Shown here piece by piece: positions 54,457 through 64,000 of a DNA stretch of 64,000 nucleotides. Every line of letters begins with the position of its first letter. Positions within the stretch are counted from its first letter, which is position 1. The DNA is taken from the NCBI RefSeq assembly GCF_013170845.1, contig NZ_CP033367.1, positions 4,837,001 through 4,901,000 on the forward strand. Direction: 5' to 3'. Source of the stretch: Mesorhizobium loti R88b. Lineage in GTDB: Bacteria > Pseudomonadota > Alphaproteobacteria > Rhizobiales > Rhizobiaceae. The translations under genes were made by a program, and so were the position numbers. The notes below the pieces were generated by a model, which did not search any database, was not told the origin of the DNA, and saw nothing but the letters and a program-made list of their open reading frames with translations.

Positions 54457-54625
54457 TGTCGACGTTGAATGTCAGAATGTCTCCCTTTCGAAGGCATGAA
54501 ATAGCGCAGGTATCTTCGGTATCTGGGCTCAACTTCTCATGCACATCGGCAAGGCGTCGATAGCCGGAATCCCGGGGCCAAGGGTCGAACCGCTCGGCCT
54601 CTCATCCCAACGGTCCGGACCGGAA

Positions 54626-55555
54626 TCAGGCCTTTGCCAGCAACGCCTCGACCTCCCGCAGCGTCGGCATCGACGGCGCCGTGCCCGGACGCGTCACCGA
54701 AATGCCGGCGACGGCGCAGGCGAAGCGCACCGCCTGCAGCGGCTCCACGCCTCGCGACAGTGCTGCTGCGAAGCCGCCGTTGAAGGCATCCCCTGCACCG
54801 GTGGTTTCGACCACTGGCCCGGCACTGATGGCGGGAACATGTTCGGAGCGGCCCTTCGTGTGCAGTAGCGCTCCCTTGTCGCCCAGCGTGATGATGACCG
54901 TGCCGACGCCCTTTTCGAGCAGCTTGTCGGCGGCGCGGCGCGCCTCGTCCACCGAGGAGACTTTCAGTCCCGTCAATTCCTCCGTCTCGGTCTCGTTGGG
55001 CGTGAGATAGTCGCAGAGCGTGTAGATACGGTCGGGAAGCTTTGCCGCGGGCGCGGGGTTGAGGATGGTCGTCACCCCTGCCGCGCGCGCGATCTCCAGC
55101 GCCCGAAGTGCTGCATCGATCGGCTGTTCGAGCTGCGTGACAAAAACGCCGGCACCGCTGATCAGATCCCTGTTGGCTTCGATATCCTCCGGCGAAATCA
55201 GCATGGCCGCACCAGGGCTGACGATGATGGCGTTGTTGCCGCTTGCCTCCTCGACGAAGATGTAGGCGGCGCCCGTGTAGCTGTCCGGCGTGTCGATGAC
55301 GGCGCTCTTCACGCCGGCATCCTTCCAGGTCCGCTTGGCCATGTCGGCGAAGGCATCGACACCAAGTCGGGTCAGGAAGGTGGTATCGGCGCCGAGCTTG
55401 CCGGCCGCCACCGCCTGGTTCGACCCTTTGCCGCCTGGCCCCAGCTTGAACGAATTGCCGAGGATCGTCTCGCCCAGGCGCGGCTGGCGATCGGCGCGAT
55501 AGGCGGTGTCGGCGACGAAGACGCCCAATATGACGACAGGCTTTCCGGCTGTCAT
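54626..55555 (-). CDS. rbsK: Ribokinase
   Basis: A 309-residue PfkB-family sugar kinase with GPGGKGSNQAVAAGKLGADTTFLTRLGVD and the anion-hole/catalytic signature TTGAGDAFNGGFAAAL. It probably phosphorylates ribose or a related pentose brought in by the adjacent ABC system. The ATG at 55555 gives MTAGKPVVILGVFVADTAYRA; in-frame codons upstream to 55639 overlap the FucU gene. It lies four bases after the mutarotase gene and ends the minus-strand set. Confidence 0.92.
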   Translation of the reverse strand: MTAGKPVVILGVFVADTAYRADRQPRLGETILGNSFKLGPGGKGSNQAVAAGKLGADTTFLTRLGVDAFADMAKRTWKDAGVKSAVIDTPDSYTGAAYIFVEEASGNNAIIVSPGAAMLISPEDIEANRDLISGAGVFVTQLEQPIDAALRALEIARAAGVTTILNPAPAAKLPDRIYTLCDYLTPNETETEELTGLKVSSVDEARRAADKLLEKGVGTVIITLGDKGALLHTKGRSEHVPAISAGPVVETTGAGDAFNGGFAAALSRGVEPLQAVRFACAVAGISVTRPGTAPSMPTLREVEALLAKA

Positions 55556-55559
55556 ATCG

Positions 55560-56012
55560 CTACTCCGCATCCGGCGGGATGACGCCCTTGCGGAAGGCGA
55601 AGCAGCCGTAGAATCGGCGCTCGCCGGTCTGGATGACACAATAGGCCTGTTTGGCGCGCTCGTAGAAGGCGTAACGCTCGACGGAAATCATCGGCCAGGC
55701 CTTGCCTTCGGCCTTGTCGATCTCCTTTTGCACTTCCTTCTGCACTGGCGGGATCTCGTCCGGCTTGCCGACGATTTCCATGCGCGCGGCCGAGTCATCG
55801 ACGAATGTGTCCAAGGGGTAAAGCGACAGCACCGCCTTCACCACCTCGGCGGCCGATGCATCGATGCGCAGCAGCTTGCCATGCACGGTCTGCTTCGCCA
55901 CCGAATCGGCCGGGAAGTTGGTGTCGGCGATGATCAAATCGTCGCCATGTCCCATCGCCCGCAATGCCTGCAGCACGTCGGCATTGAGCAACGGATGGAT
56001 CCCTTTGAGCAT
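55560..56012 (-). CDS. RbsD/FucU family sugar mutarotase
   Basis: A 150-residue mutarotase of the RbsD/FucU family, interconverting pyranose or anomeric forms. Family features: MLKGIHPLLNADVLQALRAMGHGDDLIIADTNFP with the conserved H/D residues, and CVIQTGERRFYGCFAFRKGVI at the end. The E-R-x-A-F-Y segment (VERYAFYERAKQ) and length fit the FucU side more than RbsD. It lies 27 bases after the MalK-type gene in the same direction. Confidence 0.9.
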   Translation of the reverse strand: MLKGIHPLLNADVLQALRAMGHGDDLIIADTNFPADSVAKQTVHGKLLRIDASAAEVVKAVLSLYPLDTFVDDSAARMEIVGKPDEIPPVQKEVQKEIDKAEGKAWPMISVERYAFYERAKQAYCVIQTGERRFYGCFAFRKGVIPPDAE

Positions 56013-56039
56013 GATAGTCCTCGTGAAATCGGTTTGAGG

Positions 56040-57095
<1,056 letters not shown>

Positions 57096-57192
57096 GTACT
57101 CCCCTTCCGGCTCCCAACGCCGTAGGCGCAGAAGCTAACCAACGCGACCGGTCAGGGCAAGTCGGTCCCTTATAGATAAAAACCCGTTCTCG

Positions 57193-57221
57193 TTGACACG
57201 GCATCCGGTTGTGAGAATAGT
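57193..57221 (+). promoter_or_regulatory. Promoter for the carbohydrate-uptake operon
   Basis: TTGACA (57193-57198), 17-base spacer and AATAGT (57216-57221). It would give an untranslated leader of about 157 bases before the binding-protein ATG at 57385, which has a GGGAGGA ribosome-binding site. Confidence 0.6.
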
Positions 57222-57384
57222 GACAGCGCTGGTCCAAATGTCGGAGCCAATCCGCAATCGGAACTTAAATCGAGCAGGTGGGGTCCTGCATAATTTCGTC
57301 TACGAGCCGGAAGAACCGCTGGCGCTCCAGCGTCCGACAGGTTGGTCACATCCATTCACACTGATGTTCTGGGAGGAATAGTCG

Positions 57385-59049
57385 ATGAGAGCAGATATTT
57401 ACGAGAAACTGGTTCGTCTCGGTGCTACGAGGCGCGACGTACTGAAAGGCGCGGCCAGCATGGCCGCGGTCGCAGCGGCGTCCGGCGCGGGCCTAGGCGC
57501 CTTCACGCGTCCTGCCTCCGCGGCAAGTGAACTTCGTGCGAAAATCCTGCAGATTCCCGGCGTTGGCAAGGGCCAGCCGACCGATGCGGATTTCCAGAAG
57601 GTCGGCGAGCTCTGCCTCGATGCGACCAAGGCAAATGTCAAGGAAGGCGAGTTTGCCGGCGTCGAGCTCAAGTTCATGGGCCTCAACAACCAGAACCTGC
57701 ACAATGTGCTGTTCCGCGGCTTCCTGAAGCCGTGGGAAGCCTATACCGGCGCCAAGATCAGCTGGATCGACCTCGCCCAGGCCGACTACAACGCCCGCCT
57801 GCAGCAATCGATCGCCACCGGAACCGTGGACTTCGACATTGCCGAGATGGGCGCGCCTTTCGAAGGCGATGTCTGCGGCAAAGGGCTCACTTCGGAAATG
57901 CCCGACTGGGTCAAGAAACAGATCGATATCGACGACCTCGTCAACTATCTGAAGCCTCCGGTCGGCACCTGGGATGGCAAGCAATATCGCGTGACGATTG
58001 ACGGCGACACGCACAATTTCAACTACCGCACCGACGTCTTCGCCGACGCGGATCTCGCCAAGCAGTGGAAGGACGGCGGCGGTGCCGGCGAATGGGGGGT
58101 GCCGAAGACCTGGCAGCAGGTCCAGGCCGTGACAAAATTCCTCAAGGGCAAGAAATTCAAGGGTCAGGATGTCTACGGCTATCTCGACGCACCCAAGCCA
58201 TGGGGCGGTTTCGGCTTCTACTTCCTTGGCAGCCGCGCCACAGCCTACGCCAAGCATCCTGACGACAAGGCGTGGCTGTTCGACGCAGATACGATGAAGC
58301 CGCGCGTCAACAACCCGGCCTGGGTGCGCGCCATCCAGGACGTGATCGACGCCTTGCCGTCCGAACCCGCCGACCAGATCAATGCCGATCCGAACACCAC
58401 CGGTTTCCAGCAGTTCCTGGCCGGAACCGGTTCAATGATCCCCTGGTGGGGCGACATCGGCTCGAACGTGAAAACCAACGACTCTTCTGTCATTGGCGAC
58501 CTTTGCGGCTTCGACATCCTGCCAGGCTCGGATGACGTCTACAATTCCAAGACCGGCAAATGGGACAAGCTGCCAAGCGGACCGAACTACGCGCCGAACC
58601 TCGCCTATCTCGGCTGGGGCGTCTATGTCATGGCTCGCGTCGACAGCGATCCGAAGAAGCAAAAGGCTGCCTGGAGCGCCGCGGCGCATCTCGGCGGCAA
58701 GGATCTGGCGATCTGGACGGCGATGTATCCGTCCGGCTTCCAGTGCTACCGCAACAGCCAGCATGACATCGACGAATGGGTGGCCGCCGGTTACGACAAG
58801 GCGTTCATCACGAATTACCTCGATTCCCAGTTCAACTCCTACAACCATCCGAACGGTGCGATCGAGCCGCGCATCCCCGGCATCTTCCAGTATTACAGTG
58901 CTGCCGAGGACATCCTGGCCAACACCTTCGCCGGCAAGATGAAGGCGCAGGAAGGCGCTGATGCCATTGCGGCAGCCTGGGAAAAGCTGACCGACCAGAT
59001 CGGTCGCGAAAAGCAAGTCAAGCTCTACAAGGCCTCGCTCGGCGTGTAG
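57385..59049 (+). CDS. Carbohydrate ABC substrate-binding protein, Tat-exported
   Basis: A 554-residue periplasmic binding protein, longer than the 400-450 residues usual for CUT1 proteins. The leader MRADIYEKLVRLGATRRDVLKGAASMAAVAAASGAG has a twin-arginine motif (TRRDVLKGA) and a hydrophobic core. The mature part shows LRAKILQIPGVGKGQPTDADFQKVGELC, VELKFMGLNNQNLHNVLFRGFLKPWEAYTGAKISWIDLAQADYNARLQQSIATGT and DIAEMGAPFEGDVCG, consistent with an extracellular solute-binding protein. Followed by a perfect hairpin (59065-59090) and the permease genes. Confidence 0.9.
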   Translation: MRADIYEKLVRLGATRRDVLKGAASMAAVAAASGAGLGAFTRPASAASELRAKILQIPGVGKGQPTDADFQKVGELCLDATKANVKEGEFAGVELKFMGLNNQNLHNVLFRGFLKPWEAYTGAKISWIDLAQADYNARLQQSIATGTVDFDIAEMGAPFEGDVCGKGLTSEMPDWVKKQIDIDDLVNYLKPPVGTWDGKQYRVTIDGDTHNFNYRTDVFADADLAKQWKDGGGAGEWGVPKTWQQVQAVTKFLKGKKFKGQDVYGYLDAPKPWGGFGFYFLGSRATAYAKHPDDKAWLFDADTMKPRVNNPAWVRAIQDVIDALPSEPADQINADPNTTGFQQFLAGTGSMIPWWGDIGSNVKTNDSSVIGDLCGFDILPGSDDVYNSKTGKWDKLPSGPNYAPNLAYLGWGVYVMARVDSDPKKQKAAWSAAAHLGGKDLAIWTAMYPSGFQCYRNSQHDIDEWVAAGYDKAFITNYLDSQFNSYNHPNGAIEPRIPGIFQYYSAAEDILANTFAGKMKAQEGADAIAAAWEKLTDQIGREKQVKLYKASLGV

Positions 59050-59064
59050 GCTGCGCTATGAACC

Positions 59065-59090
59065 GTGGTCCGGCGGCAACGCCGGACCAC
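59065..59090 (+). promoter_or_regulatory. Perfect hairpin after the binding-protein gene
   Basis: GTGGTCCGGC-GGCAAC-GCCGGACCAC, ten-base perfect stem 15 bases past the stop codon. It favours binding-protein expression over the permease genes. Its place makes an ATG at 59058 unlikely and supports the permease start at 59139. Confidence 0.6.
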
Positions 59091-59138
59091 AGCCTCCGGC
59101 TCCGGCTCCAACAGGGGCCTTCCAAACGGGCGAGATTT

Positions 59139-60260
59139 GTGGCTGACCAGACTTCGACCGCAAACCAGTGGCCGGCAGATGCCGCCCCCTACGATCTGAT
59201 TTCGCCAGCCCGCAAACGGCTCGGCTGGGCGCTGATGGCTGCTGCGACGCTCGGCCTGCTGGCGACGATCGTGGTTGAGATCCTGTACAAGACCGATACC
59301 GACACGATCGGCTTCGAGACCTGGCGTCCTGTCGTCTATGCCTATGTACTGTGGGGCGTGGCAATCGGCATCGGCCAGGTGCTGACGCGCGGCGAGGACG
59401 GCCAGCGTGCGCTGTTCCTGCTGCCGGCGCTGCTGTTCACCATCGCCATGGTGATCTTTCCAACGCTGTTCGGCTTCTACATCGCGCTCACCGACTGGAA
59501 CCTGAGTTCGTTTTCGGGCCGCAAGTTCAACGGGCTCGACAATTTCTGGCAGATGCTGGGCGACCCCTACTACCGCAATGCGCTGTTCAACATGGTGCTC
59601 TATGTGCTAGCGGTGCTGGTCGAATATGTCATCGCTTTTGGCCTGGCGCTGTTGCTCAACGCGCAGATCCGGGCGCGAAAATTCTTTCGTGTCGTGTTCC
59701 TGATGCCGCTGATGCTGTCCCCGGTCGCGGTGTCGTGGATGATCGGCAAATCGCTCATGGAGTACCGGTTCGGGCCGGCGGCAACGCTGGCGCGCCATCT
59801 CGGCTGGGAGAATCCGGCGTTCTTCTCGGACCCGATCACCGCGCGCATCTCGGTCATGATACTGGATGCCTGGACCTTCATTCCGTTCATGATGATCATG
59901 CTGCTGGCCGGCCTGCAGGCGATGTCGCGCGAGGTGCTGGAGGCGGCGCGGGTCGACGGCGCCAATGCCTGGCAGACCTTCTGGCAGGTCACCTTTCCGC
60001 TGATGCTGCCGGTTTCGGTGACGGCGGTGATCCTGCGCATCATCTTCAAGCTGAAGCTTGCCGACATCATCATCACGGTGACCTCGGGCGGGCCTGGTGG
60101 CGCCACCGATTCCGTGTCGAGCTTCATCTACCGCGAATACCGCGACCGCTCGAATGTCGGCTACGGCACCATGCTGGCGATGGCCTATCTCGTCATCATC
60201 GTCGTGTTCGTGACCTGGCTCTTGAAATTCGCCAATCGCTTCGTGCGCAACGTCAACTGA
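59139..60260 (+). CDS. Carbohydrate ABC permease (MalF-type)
   Basis: A 373-residue inner-membrane permease with eight or so hydrophobic segments and the EAA loop EAARVDGANAWQTFWQVTFPLMLP, as in CUT1 MalF-like proteins. The GTG at 59139 is chosen because the frame before it (from 59058) covers a perfect intercistronic hairpin. The start site is not certain. An intergenic repeat follows before the second permease. Confidence 0.88.
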   Translation: MADQTSTANQWPADAAPYDLISPARKRLGWALMAAATLGLLATIVVEILYKTDTDTIGFETWRPVVYAYVLWGVAIGIGQVLTRGEDGQRALFLLPALLFTIAMVIFPTLFGFYIALTDWNLSSFSGRKFNGLDNFWQMLGDPYYRNALFNMVLYVLAVLVEYVIAFGLALLLNAQIRARKFFRVVFLMPLMLSPVAVSWMIGKSLMEYRFGPAATLARHLGWENPAFFSDPITARISVMILDAWTFIPFMMIMLLAGLQAMSREVLEAARVDGANAWQTFWQVTFPLMLPVSVTAVILRIIFKLKLADIIITVTSGGPGGATDSVSSFIYREYRDRSNVGYGTMLAMAYLVIIVVFVTWLLKFANRFVRNVN

Positions 60261-60330
60261 GCAATTCCAGGAAAAGTGTGAAACGGTTTTCCGTCCGGAA
60301 TTGCGTTAAAATAAAGAGTTAGAGCGGCCG
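60261..60330. repeat. Rhizobial-type intergenic palindrome between permease genes
   Basis: Outer arms GCAATTCC (60261-60268) and GGAATTGC (60297-60304); inner arms GGAAAA (60270-60275) and TTTTCC (60287-60292). Then TAAAATAAAGAGTTAGAGCGG. The sequence type (AATTCCAGGAAAAGTGTG...) is, from general knowledge, a very common short repeat in Mesorhizobium and relatives. Here it splits two permease genes of one operon. Confidence 0.7.
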
Positions 60331-60335
60331 GGATC

Positions 60336-61253
60336 ATGAGCGTTCAAACCACCGAATACACCGTTTCCGAAATCCGCTCTCCGGCGAGCTTCATTACCAG
60401 CCGTATCTTCATCTATGGCGCGCTGGTGTTCTGGGCCTTCATCTGCCTGTTTCCGATCTACTGGACGATAACCACCTCGTTCAAATCGGCGGTCGACGTC
60501 ACGCAGGGCCATCTCATCCCCTTCATCGACTTCCAACCGGACTGGAAGGGCTGGCGATCGCTCGGCCTCTCGCCGGACTCGATCTTCCAAACCTCCACGG
60601 TGCGTGACGAGTTCTTCAAGCGCTTCATGAATTCGGTCATCACCTCGGTTGGGGCGTCGAGCCTCGCCATCGTCATCGGCAGCCTCGCCGCCTACGGCCT
60701 CACACGCTATCGCTATCACTTCGCCTGGTTCAAGAATGAGGACATCTCGTTCTTCTTCCTGTCGCAGCTGATCCTGCCGCCGGTCGTGCTCGCCTTGCCC
60801 TTCCTGGTGCTCTACCGGGAAGTCGGCCTGCTCGACACGCGCATCGGGCTGATCCTGCTCTACACGCTGATGGTGCTGCCGATCGTCATCTGGATCATGC
60901 GCGACCAGTTCAACTCGATCCCTGTCGAGCTCGAGGAAGCGGCCCTCGTCGACGGCCTGTCGATCTGGGGCGCGTTCTTCCGCATCGTCATGCCGATCGC
61001 GCTGCCGGGCATGGTCGCGGCCTTCATCCTGGCGATGGTGCTGTGCTGGAACGAGTATTTCTTCGCCGCCCTTCTGACGTCGACAGATGCCAAGACCATT
61101 CCCGTCATGGTGGCGAGCCAGACCGGCTCGCAAGGCATCAACTGGTGGTCGATGGCAGCGCTTGCCACGGCGGCGATCGCGCCACTGGCCGTTATCGGCA
61201 TCGCGCTGGAACGCTATCTCATCATGGGCATGACCGCGGGAGCCGTGAAGTAG
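60336..61253 (+). CDS. Carbohydrate ABC permease (MalG-type)
   Basis: A 305-residue permease with six predicted membrane segments (IYGALVFWAFICLFPIYWTITTSFKSAVDVTQG at the start) and the EAA loop EAALVDGLSIWGAFFRIVMPIALPG. Pairs with the MalF-type permease. The start lies 75 bases after the first permease, with the intergenic repeat between. Its stop is two bases before the small membrane gene. Confidence 0.93.
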   Translation: MSVQTTEYTVSEIRSPASFITSRIFIYGALVFWAFICLFPIYWTITTSFKSAVDVTQGHLIPFIDFQPDWKGWRSLGLSPDSIFQTSTVRDEFFKRFMNSVITSVGASSLAIVIGSLAAYGLTRYRYHFAWFKNEDISFFFLSQLILPPVVLALPFLVLYREVGLLDTRIGLILLYTLMVLPIVIWIMRDQFNSIPVELEEAALVDGLSIWGAFFRIVMPIALPGMVAAFILAMVLCWNEYFFAALLTSTDAKTIPVMVASQTGSQGINWWSMAALATAAIAPLAVIGIALERYLIMGMTAGAVK

Positions 61254-61255
61254 TC

Positions 61256-61570
61256 ATGGCCGGCCCATATTGGTTCGCGCGCAATATCCGGGTCGGTTAT
61301 GTCGGACGCGACCGCTACGGCAAGGGCGTGATGCCGATCGCCTGGCAGGGCCGCGCGGTCATTGCCGGCTTTGTGCTGGCGATGCTGCTTGGCGGGCTGA
61401 GCATGCTGCTGATCGGCTTGTACACGCGGTTTTTTCCGCTCGGCATTGCAATCTTCGTCACCCTGGCCTTTGGCGGCGCCGGCACCTTCCTCTGGGCGGT
61501 GGTCACCAAAAGCGATCCGAACAAATCGATCGCCGACTACCAGGCGGAGCGGCAGAAAAACCGGGCTTAG
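61256..61570 (+). CDS. Small membrane protein of the carbohydrate operon
   Basis: A 104-residue protein of unknown function beginning MAGPYWFARNIRVGYVGRDRYGKGVMPIAWQGR, then two membrane segments (AVIAGFVLAMLLGGLSMLLIGLY, FPLGIAIFVTLAFGGAGTFLWAVV) and a charged tail (TKSDPNKSIADYQAERQKNRA). It follows the permease by two bases and so belongs to the operon. It overlaps the creatininase-family gene's stop by four bases in convergent orientation. Confidence 0.75.
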   Translation: MAGPYWFARNIRVGYVGRDRYGKGVMPIAWQGRAVIAGFVLAMLLGGLSMLLIGLYTRFFPLGIAIFVTLAFGGAGTFLWAVVTKSDPNKSIADYQAERQKNRA

Positions 61571-62310
61571 GCTTTCAGGGTCGCCCGCAGGTGGTCCATG
61601 ATCATGGCAACGCCCTTCTGCCCGAATTCCGCAGATGCATCCCTAGCACTTGCCGTATACCAGCCGGTGTTATCTCCGAAGTGAGCTGCATCAACAGCCT
61701 CCGGGCATAGCGCCAGCATCAGCGATGTCTCGCCAACACCGGCATGGTCGAACGGGTACTTACCGTTCATCGTCGCCGGCATCAGCGGATGCACCTGCAC
61801 CCAGTTGAAGAAGTTTTCTCCCGCTGCATGTCCGGCATAATAGTCGGCCATGTCCTTGGAGCCCCACCAGCCCTCGCCGCGCTGCTTCTCGAGGAAGCGG
61901 AAGATCGCCTGGCGGCCGGCGGTCTTGAAGGCAAGGTCGGTCGGCATGCCGGCGGCAAAGTTCTCGGTCTGGTGGTGGATGATGGCATGGATGTTGCGGA
62001 AGCCGATGCGCAGCAGGCTGTAGAACAGCTCCTCGCCGAACGGCGCCAGTTGATTGCCGCCGACCTGCACCGAGCCGTTGCCTTCCGGCGCAGCCACCGC
62101 GTAGCTCGCCGCGCCATAGTAGAAGGGCGGCAGGATGACGATGTCCCTCTCCTTCTCCAACAGCTCCAACGTCTTGATGACGGCCAGCGTGTCCATGCCG
62201 ACGGCCATGTGCTCGCCATGGTATTCAAGCACGCCGAGCGGCAGGGCGACCGGCCAATTCTGCGCGATCGCCGTGCGGATCTGGTGCGGCAGCATCAGTT
62301 CATATCGCAT
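61567..62310 (-). CDS. Creatininase family protein
   Basis: A 247-residue metal-dependent amidohydrolase of the creatininase fold. Metal-binding residues are visible: LGVLEYHGEHMAVGMDTL (E, H, D), HAIIHHQTENFAAG (E) and the C-terminal FDHAGVGETSLMLAL (H, G-E). Creatinine has no place in this locus; family members act on varied amides and lactam-like rings. It is in the same direction as the SIS gene, three bases downstream of it, within an otherwise sugar-directed locus. Confidence 0.88.
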   Translation of the reverse strand: MRYELMLPHQIRTAIAQNWPVALPLGVLEYHGEHMAVGMDTLAVIKTLELLEKERDIVILPPFYYGAASYAVAAPEGNGSVQVGGNQLAPFGEELFYSLLRIGFRNIHAIIHHQTENFAAGMPTDLAFKTAGRQAIFRFLEKQRGEGWWGSKDMADYYAGHAAGENFFNWVQVHPLMPATMNGKYPFDHAGVGETSLMLALCPEAVDAAHFGDNTGWYTASARDASAEFGQKGVAMIMDHLRATLKA

Positions 62311-62313
62311 GAT

Positions 62314-62940
62314 CTATTCCATGTTGGTGTGGCGGGCGCGCATGGCTTCTGGCGACGCGCCGGTCAGGGATTTGAGCTTCAGCACCATCACCTCGAACAG
62401 CAGGAACAGCGCCCCTTCGAACACCGATCCCATCGGCAGCACTGACGTTTTCCGCGCTCCCTGGTCATTGGCCATGGTCTGCGCCGGGATGAGCAGCGTG
62501 AAATCCGCGCGCTTCGCTGCGCTGCTTTCGGGTTGAGCGGTCAGCAGCAGGTTGGCGGCGCCTGCATCGTGTGCAACCTGCATCAAGGTGAGCACGGTCG
62601 AGGTTTCTCCCGGTCCGGAGCTGGCCAGGAAGACATCGTGCCGCCCCAGAGGTGGCGTGTTCATGTCGCCGACCACGGAGACCGGCAGGCCCAGATGATA
62701 GAGCCGCATGGCAAAGCCCTTGACCTGCAGGGCTTCACGGCCGCAGCCATAGACAACAATCTGCCCGGCATCGGCCAGCATCTTGCAGGCAGTGTCGATG
62801 CGCCCTTCATCCACGCGCGCCAGCACGCCGCCGAGCTCGTCGAGAGCGGTCTTGAACAGATTTTCGTTCTTGTCGCTCACCGCAAACCCGCCCTCGAAAT
62901 CGTCCTCGGATTTTTCCACGAACAGCTTGATTTCGTTCAT
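62314..62940 (-). CDS. SIS-domain sugar-phosphate isomerase/binding protein
   Basis: A 208-residue SIS-fold protein. Residues about 55-170 hold the fold: QIVVYGCGREALQVKGFAMRLYHLGLPVSVVGDMNTPPLGRHDVFLASSGPGETSTVLTLMQVAHDAG, in the pattern of phosphohexuloisomerase-like or GmhA/HxlB-type proteins, and ends with FLLFEVMVLKL. It could isomerise or bind a phosphosugar. It lies three bases upstream of the creatininase-family gene, and divergent from the AKR gene. Confidence 0.87.
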   Translation of the reverse strand: MNEIKLFVEKSEDDFEGGFAVSDKNENLFKTALDELGGVLARVDEGRIDTACKMLADAGQIVVYGCGREALQVKGFAMRLYHLGLPVSVVGDMNTPPLGRHDVFLASSGPGETSTVLTLMQVAHDAGAANLLLTAQPESSAAKRADFTLLIPAQTMANDQGARKTSVLPMGSVFEGALFLLFEVMVLKLKSLTGASPEAMRARHTNME

Positions 62941-63011
62941 GCTAGCAACCGCGAAAATGCGTGTCCAATGCCACGCTGCGCTTTTGCCTGATCACAGGCA
63001 TGATAGTGTCA

Positions 63012-63020
63012 TGTCAGACA
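63012..63020. promoter_or_regulatory. Candidate GntR-type operator between SIS and AKR genes
   Basis: TGTCAGACA, a nine-base palindrome (TGTC-A-GACA) in the 120-base divergent gap, with a half-site TGTC five bases before it. The form fits GntR/FCD operators, but no such gene is in this locus. Confidence 0.35.
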
Positions 63021-63060
63021 AATCAGCCCATACACATCAACCCTTGGAAAATTGCAGGAC

Positions 63061-64000
63061 ATGAAGACACGGCATTTCGACCGCATCGGCAATGGCGGCA
63101 TCACTTTCACGGAACTCGGCTTTGGCACGGCACCGCTCGGCAATCTCTACCGTGCGGTTTCGGACGAGGACGCCAATGCCACGCTGGAGGCCGCCTGGAC
63201 GACCGGCTGCCGCTACTACGACACCGCGCCGCTCTACGGGCTCGGCCTGTCCGAAACACGCCTCAATCCGTTCCTGCGCGGCAAGAAGCGCGACGACTAT
63301 GTGCTGTCGAGCAAGGTCGGCCGCCTCATGCGCGCCTGTCCGCCGGAGGAGCGCACCGGCATCGGCAAGTTCTTCGACACGCCAACGCGGCGCGAGGTCT
63401 ATGACTACAGCTACGATGGCGTCATGCGCTCCTTCGAAGCCTCGCTGGAGCGCCTCGGCGTCGACCGGATCGACATCCTGTTCGTGCACGATGTCGACAT
63501 CTTTACCCATGGCAGCAAGGAGGCGTCCGACCGGCGCATCGAGGAGTTCATGCGGTCGGGCTATTACGGGCTGCTGTCGCTGCGCGACCAGGGCGTGATC
63601 AAGGCGTTCGGCGGCGGCATCAATGAATGGCAGGTTGCCCAGACGCTTGCCGAGCGCGGCGATTTCGACCTGTTCCTGCTTGCCGGGCGCTATACGCTGC
63701 TGGAACAGGAGGCGCTGACATCCTTCCTGCCGCTCTGCCAGAAACGTGGCATCGGCATCGTCCTTGGCGGCCCCTACAATTCCGGCATCCTGGCAACGGG
63801 GCCGAAGCCCGGCGCTTACTACAATTACTCCGAAGCGCCGCAGGACGTGCTCGACCGCGTGGCGCGCATCGAGGCGGTCTGCAAGCGCCACGGCGTACGG
63901 CTGATCGAGGCGGCGCTGCAATTTCCGCTGCTACATCCGTCGGTCGTGTCGGTGATCCCTGGCGGCCAGCGGCCCGCGGAAGTGGAGAGCAACCGCGCGC
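63061..64000 (+). CDS. Aldo/keto reductase (partial, runs off the window)
   Basis: Open from the ATG at 63061 to the last base, 313 codons so far, with no stop inside the window. It begins MKTRHFDRIGNGGITFTELGFGTAPLG and has the AKR tetrad: D and Y in CRYYDTAPLYG, K in LSSKVGRL and H in LFVHDVDIF. The sequence layout (YDTAPLYGLGLSE) suggests the D-threo-aldose/L-fucose dehydrogenase group. With mutarotase, kinase and transporter nearby, oxidation of an aldose to its lactone is a reasonable guess. The C-terminus is missing. Confidence 0.9.
   Translation, partial: MKTRHFDRIGNGGITFTELGFGTAPLGNLYRAVSDEDANATLEAAWTTGCRYYDTAPLYGLGLSETRLNPFLRGKKRDDYVLSSKVGRLMRACPPEERTGIGKFFDTPTRREVYDYSYDGVMRSFEASLERLGVDRIDILFVHDVDIFTHGSKEASDRRIEEFMRSGYYGLLSLRDQGVIKAFGGGINEWQVAQTLAERGDFDLFLLAGRYTLLEQEALTSFLPLCQKRGIGIVLGGPYNSGILATGPKPGAYYNYSEAPQDVLDRVARIEAVCKRHGVRLIEAALQFPLLHPSVVSVIPGGQRPAEVESNRA

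Overview
The window looks like a chromosomal segment of a Mesorhizobium-type alphaproteobacterium (Hyphomicrobiales). This is inferred from the high GC content, the rhizobial gene content, an alphaproteobacterial-type LexA box (GTTC/GTAC-N7) at recA, an Irr/ICE-like motif before the suf operon, and several intergenic palindromic repeats of the kind scattered through rhizobial genomes. No phage, transposase, CRISPR array or rRNA was seen. Two tRNA genes (Val-TAC and Asp-GTC) lie near 54 kb.

Layout. 0-9.4 kb: housekeeping and small metabolic genes (icd, a GST, a PhzF-like enzyme, an SDR-DoxX fusion, alaS, recA with its SOS promoter). 9.6-13.1 kb: a psuK-psuG pseudouridine pair, TfoX-N and GFA proteins, and a frameshifted GNAT gene running into an intergenic repeat. 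13.2-21.0 kb: a minus-strand Fe-S assembly operon, sufS2-sufB-orf-orf46-orf-sufC-sufD-sufS-sufT-sufA. 21-24.7 kb: a hydrolase, a divergent SDR/LysR pair and a PaiB-like protein. 24.7-28.3 kb: a lipid-linked sugar/lipid A modification cluster (GT2, LAB-N, GT39, PAP2). 28.7-39.7 kb: tyrS, an isolated Mrr-type nuclease gene, a giant AsmA-like protein, bcp, an acyltransferase/fatty acid hydroxylase pair and an M23 peptidase.

39.9-64 kb is a run of transport and catabolism loci. The first is a GlcD-type oxidase, FCD regulator, VOC protein and NitT/TauT-type ABC transporter, converging on M20 and EutD-like M24 hydrolases. The second is a ROK regulator with a ribose/fructose-type ABC transporter and an SDR. 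The third is a divergent carbohydrate locus (ribokinase, RbsD/FucU mutarotase, MalK-type ATPase; then a Tat-dependent binding protein, two permeases, a small membrane protein, a creatininase-family enzyme, a SIS protein and an aldo/keto reductase cut by the window end).

The most unusual structure is between sufB and sufC. A 46-codon ORF begins with a copy of the sufC 5' end and finishes with a copy of the sufB 3' end, and is flanked on each side by a small membrane-protein gene. This is what a tandem duplication of a [sufB tail - small membrane ORF - sufC head] unit would leave behind. The best candidate for an undescribed function is the lone Mrr-like nuclease with a long N-terminal sensor or coiled-coil region.
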